Assembly (NCBI GenBank): GCA_963995525.1
Contig: OZ023212.1
Coordinates: forward strand, 10,090,130-10,154,129
Origin: Escarpia spicata
Taxonomy: Eukaryota; Annelida; Polychaeta; Sabellida; Siboglinidae
Reading direction: 5' to 3'
Length of the DNA stretch: 64,000 nt
The translations under genes were made by a program, and so were the position numbers. Below the pieces are notes generated by a model that saw only the letters and a list, made by a program, of their open reading frames with translations, did not search any database and was not told the origin of the DNA. Shown here in pieces: positions 15,901 to 26,480 of this stretch. Position 1 is the first letter of the stretch, and every line of letters begins with the position of its first letter.

Positions 15901-16303
15901 CTGTGATATGCATAATTTGTTTTGACCACTTTGACATGGGACATGTTTGTCTCGTGAGTACTAAATGTACTGCTGCTTTAGACAAGATAAACCATCAAAT
16001 GGGGATGAGTTTTCACACCTATAACTTACGTAATATGTTCTTGTAACTTACGTGACGGAGATAAAACGGTAACATGCATTACCATTTGTGGTTAGTCTAG
16101 TTATGTGTGTAGCTTGATATCAATCTAGCCTTCGTGAAGATTTGTAACATGCAAAACATCTATTTGGGGTAAGACCACATTAAGGATCCTTCCGCCGAAA
16201 AAAGTGCACTACAAATACCGTTTTACTGTGATATGCATAATTTGTTTTGACCACTTTGACATGGGACATGTTTGTCTCGTGAGTACTAAATGTACTGCTG
16301 CTT
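12923..16303. repeat. Satellite block A' (second copy of A)
   Basis: Copy of 6,410-9,790 at an offset of 6,513 bp. It contains GTACCAAATG at 13,352, TCTCGAGAGTAC near 13,995 and AGCTAGATATC at 14,809. It ends where TTTATACAAGAT of the first copy is replaced by TTTAGACAAGAT, and the array switches back into block A material. Confidence 0.88.
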
Positions 16304-17930
16304 TAGACAAGATAAAACATCAAATGGGGATGAGTTTTCACACCTATAACTTACGTAATATGTTCTTGTAACTTACGTGACGGAGATAAAACGGTAACAT
16401 GCATTCCCATTTGTGGTTATTCTAGTTATGTGTGTCGCTTGATATCAATCTAGCCTTCGTGAAGATTTGTAACATGCAAAACATATATTTGGGGTAAGAC
16501 CACATTAAGGATCCTTCCGCCGAAAAAAGTGCACTACAAATACCGTTTTGCTGTGATATGCATAATTTTTTTTCGACCACTTTGACATGGGACATGTTTG
16601 TCTCGTGAGTACTAAATGTACTCCTGCTTTAGACAAGATAAAACATCAAATGGGTATGAGTTTTCACACCTATAACTTACGTAATATGTTCTTGTAACTT
16701 ACGTGACGGAGATAAAACGGTAACATGCATTCCCATTTGTGGTTAATCTAGTTATGTGTGTAGCTAGATATCAATCTAGCCTTCGTGAAGATTTGTAACA
16801 TGCAAAACATCTATTTGGGTTAAGACCACATTAAGGATCCTTCCGCCGAAAAATGTGCACTACAAATACCGTTTTGCTGTGATATGCATAATTTTTTTTC
16901 GACCACTTTGACATGGGACATGTTTGTGTCGTGAGTACTGAATGTACTCCTGCTTCAGACAAGATAAAACATCAAATGGGGATGAGTTTTCACACCTATA
17001 ACTTACGTAATATATTCTTGTAACTTACGTCACGGAGATAAAACGGTAACATGCATTCCCATTTGTGGTTATTCTAGTTATGTGTGTCGCTTGATATCAA
17101 TCTAGCCTTCGTGAAGATTTGTAACATGCAAAACATCTATTTGGGGTAAGACCACATTAAGGATCCTTCCGCCGAAACAAGTGCACTACAAATACCGTTT
17201 TGCTGTGATATGCATAATTTTTTTTGACAACTTTGACATGGGACATGTTTGTCTCGTGAGTACTAAATGTACTGCTGCTTTAGACAAGATAAAACATCAA
17301 ATGGGGATGAGTTTTCACACCTATAACTTACGTAATATGTTCTTGTAACTTACGTGACGGAGATAAAACGGTAACATGCATTCCCATTTGTGGTTAATCT
17401 AGTTATGTGTGTAGCTTGATATCAATCTAGCCTTCGTGAAGATTTGTAACATGCAAAACATATATTTGGGGTAAGACCACATTAAGGATCCTTCCGCCGA
17501 AAACAGTGCACTACAAATACCGTTTTGCTGTGATATGCATAATTTGTTTTGACCACTTTGACATGGGACATGTTTGTCTCGTGAGTACTAAATGTACTGC
17601 TGCTTTAGACAAGATAAACCATCAAATGGGGATGAGTTTTCACACCTATAACTTACGTAATATGTTCTTGTAACTTACGTGACGGAGATAAAACGGTAAC
17701 ATGCATTACCATTTGTGGTTAGTCTAGTTATGTGTGTATCTTGATATCAATCTAGCCTTCGTGAAGATTTGTAACATGCAAAACATCTATTTGGGGTAAG
17801 ACCACATTAAGGATCCTTCCGCCGAAAAAAGTGCACTACAAATACCGTTTTACTGTGATATGCATAATTTGTTTTGACCACTTTGACATGGGACATGTTT
17901 GTCTCGTGAGTACTAAATGTACTGCTGCTT
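16304..17930. repeat. Satellite block A'' (partial third copy of A, one monomer lost)
   Basis: The sequence matches block A' at an offset of 1,953 bp up to the TTACGTCACGG monomer (about 17,030), and at 1,627 bp after it. The difference of 326 bp is one monomer, whose CAATCTAACC variant is missing here. This is what unequal exchange between neighbouring monomers leaves behind. Confidence 0.85.
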
Positions 17931-20900
17931 TATACAAGATAAAACATCAAATGGGGATGAGTTTTCACACCTATAACTTACGTAATATGTTCTTGTAACT
18001 TACGTGACGGAGATAAAACGGTAACATGCATTACCATTTGTGTTTAGTCTAGTTATGTGTGTAGCTTGATATCAATCTAGCCTTCTTGAAGATGTGTAAC
18101 ATGCAAAACATCTATTTGGGGTAAGACCACATTAAGGATCCTTCCGCCGAAAAAAGTGCACTACAAATACCGTTTTGCTGTGATATGGATAATTTTTTTT
18201 CGACCACTTTGACATGGGACATGTTTGTCTCGTGAGTACTAAATGTACTGCTGCTTTAGACAAGATAAAACATCAAATGGGTATGAGTTTTCACACCTAT
18301 AGCTTACGTAATATGTTATTGTAACTTACGTGACGGAGATAAAACGGTAACATGCATTCCCATTTGTGGTTAATCTAGTTATGTGTGTAGCTTGATATCA
18401 ATCTAGCCTTCGTGAAGATTTGTAACATGCAAAACATCTATTTGGGGTAAGACCACATTAAGGATCCTTCCGCCGAAAACAGTGCACTACAAATACCGTT
18501 TTGCTGTGATATGCATAATTTGTTTTGACCACTTTGACATGGGACATGTTTGTCTCGTGAGTACTAAATGTACTGCTGCTTTAGACAAGATAAAACATCA
18601 AATGGGTATGAGTTTTCACACCTATAACTTACGTAATATGTTCTTGTAACTTACGTGACGGAGATAAAACGGTAACATGCATTCCCATTTGTGGTTAATC
18701 TAGTTATGTGTGTAGCTTGATATCAATCTAGCCTTCGTGAAGATTTGTAACATGCAAAACATCTATTTGGGGTAAGACCACATTAAGGATCCTTCCGCCG
18801 AAAAAAGTGCACTACAAATACCGTTTTGCTGTGATATGCATAATTTTGTTTCGAACACTTTGATATGGGACATGTTTGTCTCGTGAGTACTGAATGTACT
18901 GTTGCTTTAGACAAGATAAAACATCAAATGGGGATGAGTTTTCACACCTATAACTTACGTAATATGTTCTTGTAACTAACGTGACGGAGATAAAACGGTA
19001 ACATGCATTCCCATTTGTGGTTAATCTAGTTATGTGTGTAGCTTGATATCAATCTAGCCTTCGTGAAGATTTGTAACATGCAAAACATCTATTTGGGGTA
19101 AGACCACATTAAGGATCCTTCCGCCGAAAAAAGTGCACTACAAATACCGTTTTACTGTGATATGCATAATTTGTTTTGACCTCTTTGACATGGGACATGT
19201 TTGTCTCGTGAGTACTAAATGTACTGCTGCTTTAGACAAGATAAAACATCAAATGGGGATGAGTTTTCACACATATAACTTACGTAATATGTTCTTGTAA
19301 CTTACGTGACGGAGATAAAACGGTAACATGCATTACCATTTGTGTTTAGTCTAGTTATGTGTGTAGCTTGATATCAATCTAGCCTTCTTGAAGATTTGTA
19401 ACATGCAAAACATCTATTTGGGGTAAGACCACATTAAGGATCCTTCCGCCGAAAAAAGTGCACTACAAATACCGTTTTGCTGTGATATGCATAATTTTTT
19501 TTCGACCACTTTGATATGGGACATGTTTGTCTCGTGAGTACTAAATGTACTGCTGCTTTAGACAAGATAAAACATCAAATGGGTATGAGTTTTCACACCT
19601 ATAACTTACGTAATATGTTATTGTAACTTACGTGACGGAGATAAAACGGTAACATGCATTCCCATTTGTGGTTAATCTAGTTATGTGTGTAGCTTGATAT
19701 CAATCTAGCGTTCGTGAAGATTTGTAACATGCAAAACATCTATTTGGGGTAAGACCACATTAAGGATCCTTCCGCCGAAAACAGTGCACTACAAATACCG
19801 TTTTGCTGTGATATGCATAATTTGTTTTGACCACTTTGACATGGGACATGTTTGTCTCGTGAGTACTAAATGTACTGCTGCTTTAGACAAGATAAACCAT
19901 CAAATGGGGATGAGTTTTCACACTTATAACTTACGTAATATGTTCTTGTAACTTAAGTGACGGAGATAAAACGGTAACATGCATTACCATTTGTGGTTAG
20001 TCTAGTTATGTGTGTAGCTTGATATCAATCTAGCCTTCGTGAAGATTTGTAACATGCAAAACATCTATTTGGGGTAAGACCACATTAAGGATCCTTCCGC
20101 CGAAAAAAGTGCACTACAAATACCGTTTTGCTGTGATATGCATAATTTTTTTTCGACCACTTTGACATGGGACATGTTTGTCTCGTGGGTACTAAATGTA
20201 CTGCTGCTTTAGACAAGATAAAACATCAAATGGGTATGAGTTTTCACACCTATAACTTACGTAATATGTTCTTGTAACTTACGTGACGGAGATAAAACGG
20301 TAACATGCATTCCCATTTGTGGTTAATCTAGTTATGTGTGTAGCTTGATATCAATCTAGCCTTCGTGAAGATTTGTAACATGCAAAACATCTATTTGGGG
20401 TAAGACCACATTAAGGATCCTTCCGCCGAAAAAAGTGCACTACAAATACCGTTTTGCTGTGATATGCATAATTTTTTTTCGAACACTTTGATATGGGACA
20501 TGTTTGTCTCGTGAGTACTGAATGTACTGTTGCTTTAGACAAGATAAAACATCAAATGGGGATGAGTTTTCACACCTATAACTTACGTAATATGTTCTTG
20601 TAACTAACGTGACGGAGATAAAACGGTAACATGCATTCCCATTTGTGGTTAATCTAGTTATGTGTGTAGCTTGATATCAAACTAGCCTTCGTGAAGATTT
20701 GTAACATGCAAAACATCTATTTGGGGTAAGACCACATTAAGGATCCTTCCGCCGAAAAAAGTGCACTACAAATACCGTTTTACTGTGATATACATAATTT
20801 GTTTTGACCACTTTGACATGGGACATGTTTGTCTCGTGAGTACTAAATGTACTGCTGCTTTAGACAAGATAAAACATCAAATGGGGATGAGTTTTCACAC

Positions 20901-21073
20901 CTATAACTTACGTAATATGTTCTTGTAACTTACGTGACGGAGATAAAACGGTAACATGCATTACCATTTGTGTTTAGTCTAGTTATGTGTGTAGCTTGAT
21001 ATCAATCTAGCCTTCTTGAAGATTTGTAACATGCAAAACATCTATTTGGGGTAAGACCACATTAAGGATCCTT
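17930..21073. repeat. Satellite block B' (second copy of B)
   Basis: Copy of 9,790-12,933 at an offset of 8,140 bp. TTTATACAAGAT lies at 17,929 and ATATCAAACTAG at 20,674. Likeness ends at about 21,074, where GAAAAATGTGC of the first copy becomes GAAAAAAGTGC. Confidence 0.88.
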
Positions 21074-22229
21074 CCGCCGAAAAAAGTGCACTACAAATAC
21101 CGTTTTGCTGTGATATGCATAATTTTTTTTCGACCACTTTGACATGGGACATGTTTGTCTCGTGAGTACTAAATGTACTGCTGCTTTAGACAAGATAAAA
21201 CATCAAATGGGTATGAGTTTTCACACCTATAACTTACGTAATATGTTCTTGTAACTTACGTGACGGAGATAAAACTGTAACATGCATTCCCATTTGTGGT
21301 TAATCTAGTTATGTGTGGAGCTTGATATCAATCTAGCCTTTGTGAAGATTTGTAACATGCAAAACATCTATTTGGGGTAAGACCAAATTAAGGATCCTTC
21401 CGCCGAAAAAAGTGCACTACAAATACCGTTTTGCTGTGATATGCATAATTTTTTTAGAACACTTTGACATGGGACATGTTTGTCTCGTGAGTACTGAATG
21501 TACTGCTGCTTTAGACAACATAAAACATTAAATGGGGATGAGATTTCACACCTATAACTTACGTAATATGTTCTTGTAACTTACGTGACGGAGATAAAAC
21601 GGTAACATGCATTCCCATTTGTGGTTAATCTAGTTATGTGCGGCGCTTGATATCAATCTAGCCTTCGTGAAGATTTGTAACATGCAAAACATCTATTTCG
21701 GGTAAGACCACATTAAGGATCCTTCCGACGAAAACAGTGCACTACAAATACCGTTTTGCTGTGATATGCATAATTTTTTTTCGAACACTTTGAAATGGGA
21801 CATGTTTGTCTCGTGAGTACTAATTGTACTGCTCCTTTAGACAAGATAAAACATCAAATGGGGATGAGTTTTCACACCTATAACTTACGTAATATGTTCT
21901 TGTAACTTACGTGACGGAGATAAAACGGTAACATGCATTCCCATTTGTGGTTAATCTAGTTATGTGTGTAGCTTGATATCAATCTAGCCTTCGTGAAGAT
22001 TTGTAACATGCAAAACATCTATTTGGGGTAAGACCACATTAAGGATCCTTCCGCCGAAAAAAAGTGCACTACAAATACCGTTTTGCTGTGATATGCATAC
22101 ATTTTTTTTCGAACACTTTGACATGGGACATGTTTGTCTCGTGAGTACTGAATGTACTCCTGCTTTAGACAAGATAAAACATCAACTGGGGATGAGTTTT
22201 CACACCTATAACTTACGTAATATGTTCTT
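21074..22229. repeat. Right-hand edge of the satellite array
   Basis: This edge carries rare variants (GTGTGGAGCTTG, ACAACATAAAACATTAAATG, GATGAGATTTCAC, ATTTCGGGTAAG) that otherwise occur only at 5,350-5,880. The offset is 15,959 bp, or 49 monomers. The last monomer is cut inside ATATGTTCTT at 22,229, after which unrelated DNA and the tail of a LINE begin. Confidence 0.85.
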
Positions 22230-22314
22230 TAAATGCAGACCAGTAGCTTTGTTGCCTGACCAGTAATAATAATAATAATAAAGGTTCTTTTACCGCGCGA
22301 TCTCTAACTAGTAG

Positions 22315-23481
22315 TTAATCAATGCGCTCACAATATAGAAACATTATAAAAACAATTAAAATAATATATAAATTATAAAACAACAACGGTCCCAACACCG
22401 AGCCCTGTGGAACACCGTATCTCACAGGACATTCTTCAGATGCATCCACCCCAATCCGTAGACGCTGGGTACGATCCGACATGTACGAACCGAACCATGC
22501 AAGTGCCGCGGCAGATATTCCCAGGTGGCTATGCATAGTCTTTAGTAGGATAGCAGCATCGATCGTATCGAACGCAGAAGATAAATCCAGGAGAACAATT
22601 AGGACACCCCTTGAGTCTGCCATGTAACTGGTGATATCGTACTGCACTCTCATTAAAGCAGTTTCAGTGCTGTGTCGGTATGCCGATTGTAGCTGCTCGT
22701 GAAGACCATTGTCACTTAGATGTTGAATAAGTCGTTTGGCTGCTACCTGTTCCAAGACTTTAGACACAAATGGCAAACTTGAAACTGGACGGTAATTTTT
22801 CAGCGTGTTTCGATCCAAAGTCGTTTTTTTCAACAGCGGTGTTATGACAGCCTTCTTGAGTTCCCGCGGAACAGTGGCCGACTCGAAAGACATATTGATA
22901 AGATGAGTCAGTATTTGAATATTAGCAGTAAGAGTGCGCTTTAGTAGCGATGTAGGTAGAGGGTCCAAGCATGATGACTTGGGTTTAGCATCCTGGATGA
23001 TTTTCTGCACTTCACACATACTTGCAGCACACATTTCAGTCATAGGATGTTCAACTACTCTCTGTGTCGCAGTTTCGATGTCGCTCATGTTTGTTTCCGA
23101 GGCATCAATTTCATTCATGATTTTCGCAATGTTTTCTTCAAAAAAGTTCAGAAACTGGCAGCATAATTTCTCCCTTGAATCAGTGTCAGGCAGTTTGGAA
23201 GATTCCACCTTTAGCAGACTGTTCACGGCTTCGAAGGCTGTATTCTGATCGGCATCTTGGAGTAGACTCTGATAATGCTGAATTTTGGCTTGCCGTATCC
23301 TCGCGCTGACAGCATTACGATGATTCACGTATATTCTTCTGTGTATGTCTAATCCTGATGCACGCCAAATGTTTTCATTTTGGCGACGTAACTTTCGCAT
23401 TGCATGTAATTCCTCGCAGTACCAAGGTGGAGTTCTTCTCTTGCGTGGCCGCCGCAGCATTGCCGGAACAATTTCATCCAA
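22315..23481 (-). pseudogene. LINE reverse transcriptase, truncated
   Basis: The open frame holds the thumb-side and palm motifs of a non-LTR reverse transcriptase, which copies the element's own RNA at the target site. Visible are NYRPVSSLPF (start of RT), QSAYRHSTETAL, motif A LLDLSSAFDTID with its catalytic Asp, and motif B YGVPQGSVLGPLLF. The YADD box (motif C), thumb and C-terminal domain are absent, because the frame then passes into hydrophobic, AT-encoded residues and a stop. It cannot be an active polymerase. Confidence 0.85.
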
Positions 23482-23489
23482 GGCCGAAA

Positions 23490-24593
23490 TAACAGCACAC
23501 GTATATATATATCAAGAATGGAATCCGGATCTGTGGATGATGTATCAAAGCCAGATAAGTTGGAATTTATTTCACTGGTCAGTGTTTTACAATCAACATG
23601 TCGAAGATCTCTGCTGGGTTGTAGTTTAGCCTGGGGGTAGTTCTTGTCGGCTGTGTGCTCGATAGAGAATGTTACTGATTTGTGGTCAGATATTTCGCTG
23701 CTGATCACAGACACTTTGCTGATGATAGGGTCGGTTGCCCGTGAGATGACAAGATCCAAAGTGTGACCAGCCTTGTGAGTTGAACAATCAACATGTTGAT
23801 GTAAATCATATATCTGTAATAAATCCATGAACCGGGAGACCCCAGGTGCTAAACAAACATCAACATGCAGATTGAAATATCCCGTGATGACAACTCTACC
23901 AGTAGCAGAAGCCAGGTTAGCAGTCAAATCATCAAATTCGTCCAAGAACACTGGTATAGGTGACGATGGTGGACGGTATATTGCAAGCACTGTCAGATGC
24001 TTACAACGCACTGATAGATGCTCGAACGAAGAGTATTTGGTAGTGTTCGTAGATATAAAAGGCAGTTCGGTTTTGTGTACAATGCCAAGGCCACCACCTC
24101 TCTTTTCTTTTCTTCAACTCCGATAAATGAATAGCCTGGAGGACACAGGTTGATAACCGTAGCAGTGTCTTCCTCTTTTAACCACGTCTGTCAAAATGGC
24201 GACATCAGCCGCCGTGTCAATGATGTGTTCGCTGACGAGGAATGCCTTGCCAAGAACGGAGCGTGTGTTCAGCAATAGGACATTCAATTCAGTTTCCCTC
24301 GCCGACCTCTGTACTGGAGTAAGGTTAGCCACATTCACGCCTGTTTGTTTACAAACAGACGCCTGCCGCGCAGAAACAACACACTTGATAGTACGGACCT
24401 TACGCACGCCGGCCTTGCAACCGCTCTTTGTTTTGTGTTGGCCACAATACCGCAATAAGTTCCAGTTCGTTGAAGATGGCCTTAGTGTTTCAATGCAGTT
24501 CCCGATGTTACGTAACATGTTTGCTGAATAACGCAGTGTCATGGCGCCAAGTTCAACACAAAGGATCGAGCTGTAGATGATTAAAACTCGCAA
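23490..24593 (-). pseudogene. LINE 5' segment and APE-type endonuclease
   Basis: Two minus-strand frames (24,593-24,114 and 24,011-23,520) together read as the N-terminal part and endonuclease of the LINE. Recognisable are LLNTRSVLGK near the start of the nuclease, VLAIYRPPSSP, VVITGYFNLHVD in place of the usual GDFN (G-Y-F-N, so the catalytic Asp is Tyr), GHTLDLVISR and SDHKSVTF (the SDH motif). The nuclease nicks target DNA to prime reverse transcription. A break near 24,020-24,110 splits the frames. The Asp-to-Tyr change and the break argue for a dead copy. Confidence 0.75.
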
Positions 24594-24600
24594 TTTGTAG

Positions 24601-25071
24601 ACAGGTAAAAGCAGATAATATAAAATTGTTCAGATCGTCGTGATGCACAAACGTTCACAATAGTCCAGACTTGCGTTGATAGTAAAATGATGATGATCAA
24701 CGTTCCGAAATGCACAAAACAACACGTGCTTAAAAAATGGTGCTGCCACAAGGCGCGACCGTCCGAGAATACTAGTAAGATGTTCAAGTTGCCGGTCCGA
24801 TTGCTTGCTTATTCTTTGTCCCGAAATTAAAATCGTTATAAAATCGCAGAAAGAAGCTATTGAGGGGGCCCCAACATAAAGTTAATTGCGTAATTTTGAC
24901 AATATTTCCCAATTTGTTGAGCTGTATACTTTTGATATGTTATCTAGGATATATGCTTGCTTTTATAACTGTAAGAATTGCTTCTGTTGCAAGTTGCTCC
25001 AGCATGACCCTAGTTTGGTAATAAGAGTCATAGACTAACCACGCATATCGGTCGGTGAATGTCCGTCATTC
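24601..25071. other. Stretch without recognisable gene
   Basis: AT-rich DNA between the first LINE and an RT fragment. I see no coding pattern, tandem repeat or terminal repeat. The only open frame of note (24,787-24,581, minus) has no recognisable motif. Confidence 0.5.
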
Positions 25072-25141
25072 ATGACAACGATGGGCACCCCTCAAGGTAA
25101 CAGCCTCAGCCCAGTGCTGTTTATCATCTACCTTCGTACCT
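25072..25141 (+). pseudogene. Short RT fragment of another non-LTR element
   Basis: About 23 codons read as GTPQGNSLSPVLFIIYL, the motif B region of a reverse transcriptase. The GTPQG...SLSPVLF form differs from the GVPQGSVLGPLLF form of the LINEs on either side, so it comes from a different retroelement clade. Nothing of motif A or C is present around it. It is followed by three loose CAAAACACTAC repeats (25,143-25,217). Confidence 0.65.
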
Positions 25142-25299
25142 TCAAAACACTACTGTTAATTTCAAAACACTATCCCAACGTACTCTCAAGATACTACCCA
25201 ATGTCAAAACACTACCGTTATTATATTTTACCAGCCAACTATGTACGTTACCTATGGTAATCATCCTATACACTAAGGTCGAGATCATAATCGTTGGAA

Positions 25300-25920
25300 C
25301 CAATTAGGCAACGGGAATAAATATATATATACCGCTCTTTCTGCTTCACCGTTCGACTGTGAGAAGGCAGGCGATGACGTGCAATGTTCGATCTGGTAGT
25401 CTTTGCAGAATAGCGCAAATTCGCGAGACGAAAACAGAGTCGCATTGTCACATCTACATTTTTCTGCAATACCGTGTCGAATCATCTGTGACTTGAGGGA
25501 ATCAATTGTTGCTGCGCTGCTCAAATTCTCGAGTTTGTCGACTTCTATGTACTTGTAATAGTAATCCACAGTGACCAAGTAGTTATTTCGTACCCACTCG
25601 AGAATGTCCGCAGCTACCTCAATCCAAGGCAGATCGGGTGTTTTCGTTGGCCTGAGCGTTTCGGTTCGTTGCTTATTCTGGTGCGTATTACACGCAGCGC
25701 AATCACTCACGAGATTTTCGATTTGTTGCGTCATCCCTGGCCTGTATAGTGCTTTCCGTGCTAGTTGCTTGCATTTCGTTATGCCCATGTGCGACTCGTG
25801 TATTTGTGCAAGCATGTTTGGCCTCATGCATGGCGGCACCACGATTATCATACCTTTGTACACTACACCTTCATATACGGAGAGTTCGTCACGTATTGTC
25901 CAGTACATTCTGATTGTGTG
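25300..25920 (-). pseudogene. Gypsy integrase, 3'-truncated
   Basis: The frame holds the HHCC zinc finger (HESHMGITKCKQLARKALYR followed by CAAC), then the DDE core: VAADILEW, CRCDNATLFSSREF and SQSNGEAERAV. All three acidic residues can be placed. Integrase inserts the DNA copy into the chromosome. The coding sequence ends right after AERAV in a TATATA tract, and the C-terminal domain is lost. The frame overlaps the 3' end of the RNase H frame, which again shows a frame shift. Confidence 0.8.
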
Positions 25921-25929
25921 CGGTGTTTC

Positions 25930-26480
25930 CTGCTTTGTGTATCTGGCCAGCCCTTGAGGTTCATAGCGTGTAGCTCCTTCAGTTCATTGGCTGTACATTC
26001 CTGGAACTGCTTGTATCGTGTATGTGTTACGGCGATGAAGTTGATCATATTGACCATGACAGGCTCAATATCAGGTACTGTATCGGGCAGGGGGGCACGC
26101 CTCAGTGCATCTCCCATAGGGATTTCCTTGCTTGACTTGTACGTCACGTTCAGGCCGTACTGTTGCAGTCTTAGCAACATTGCTTGTAACCTCATGGGCG
26201 CTGATAGCAGTGGCTTTGCGCATATAGCCTGAAGTGGTTTGTGATCGCTCTCAACCGTTGTAGTTTTTTCTCCAAAGATGTGGCAATACAATTTCTTGCA
26301 GCTGTGCACGATAGCTAACATTTCCTTTTCCAGTTGAGCATTCCTCATCTATGTTGGGTTGGTGTGAGCGCTCTCGATGTGTAGGCTACTGGACGACCGT
26401 CTTGTAGGAGGACTCCTCCTAGTACGTTGCTACTCGCATCACACTGTATTGTGACATATTTTGTCACATCGTATTACGCC
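25930..26480 (-). pseudogene. Gypsy RNase H domain
   Basis: Minus-strand reading gives CDASSNVLGGVLLQDGRPVA, then a stop, then LEKEMLAIVHSCKK and ESDHKPLQAI, the three acidic motifs of retroelement RNase H, which removes RNA from the RNA-DNA hybrid. The acidic residues are still present, but in-frame stops near 26,350 and 26,480 interrupt the domain. RLQQYGLNVTYKSSKE follows, then the linker to integrase. Confidence 0.78.

Larger units (their letters stand above)
1..22229. repeat. Satellite DNA array, ~325.6-bp monomer, ~68 copies
   Basis: The phrase TACTGCTGCTTTAG (with small variants) recurs at 1, 327, 653, 978 and 1304, giving steps of 325-326 bp that continue to 22,229. The monomer is AT-rich and usually carries one BamHI site (AAGGATCCTT), one EcoRV site (GATATC), a TTACGTAA palindrome and a T-tract of variable length. 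The array fills the left edge of the window, so it is longer than seen here, and it stops mid-monomer after ATATGTTCTT at the right. No transposon interrupts it. Short reading frames of 60-71 codons inside it (for example 2,737-2,952 and 5,998-6,213, minus) are by-products of the repeat, not genes. A centromeric, pericentromeric or subtelomeric satellite is plausible but is inference. Confidence 0.97.
22262..24600 (-). mobile_element. L2/CR1-like LINE, broken copy
   Basis: This non-LTR retrotransposon runs on the minus strand. Its 3' end is the (ATT)n tail at 22,262-22,280 next to a GCGCGATCTC segment; its 5' portion reaches about 24,600. In coding order it shows a 5' segment, an APE-type endonuclease and a reverse transcriptase cut off after motif B. 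Between RT and tail most of the C-terminal coding region is missing: coding sequence runs straight into AT-rich 3' DNA near 22,390. A (TA)n tract at 23,501-23,512 interrupts the frame between endonuclease and RT. The element abuts the satellite with only about 30 bp between them. Confidence 0.85.

Noticed and set aside
1..22229. CRISPR-like array of regular repeats
   Set aside because: The whole 326-bp unit is repeated with no unique spacers, in a clearly eukaryotic context.
1..22229. CENP-B box in the satellite monomer
   Set aside because: CTTCGTGAAG resembles the start of the box, but the required later positions (A, then CGGG) are absent.
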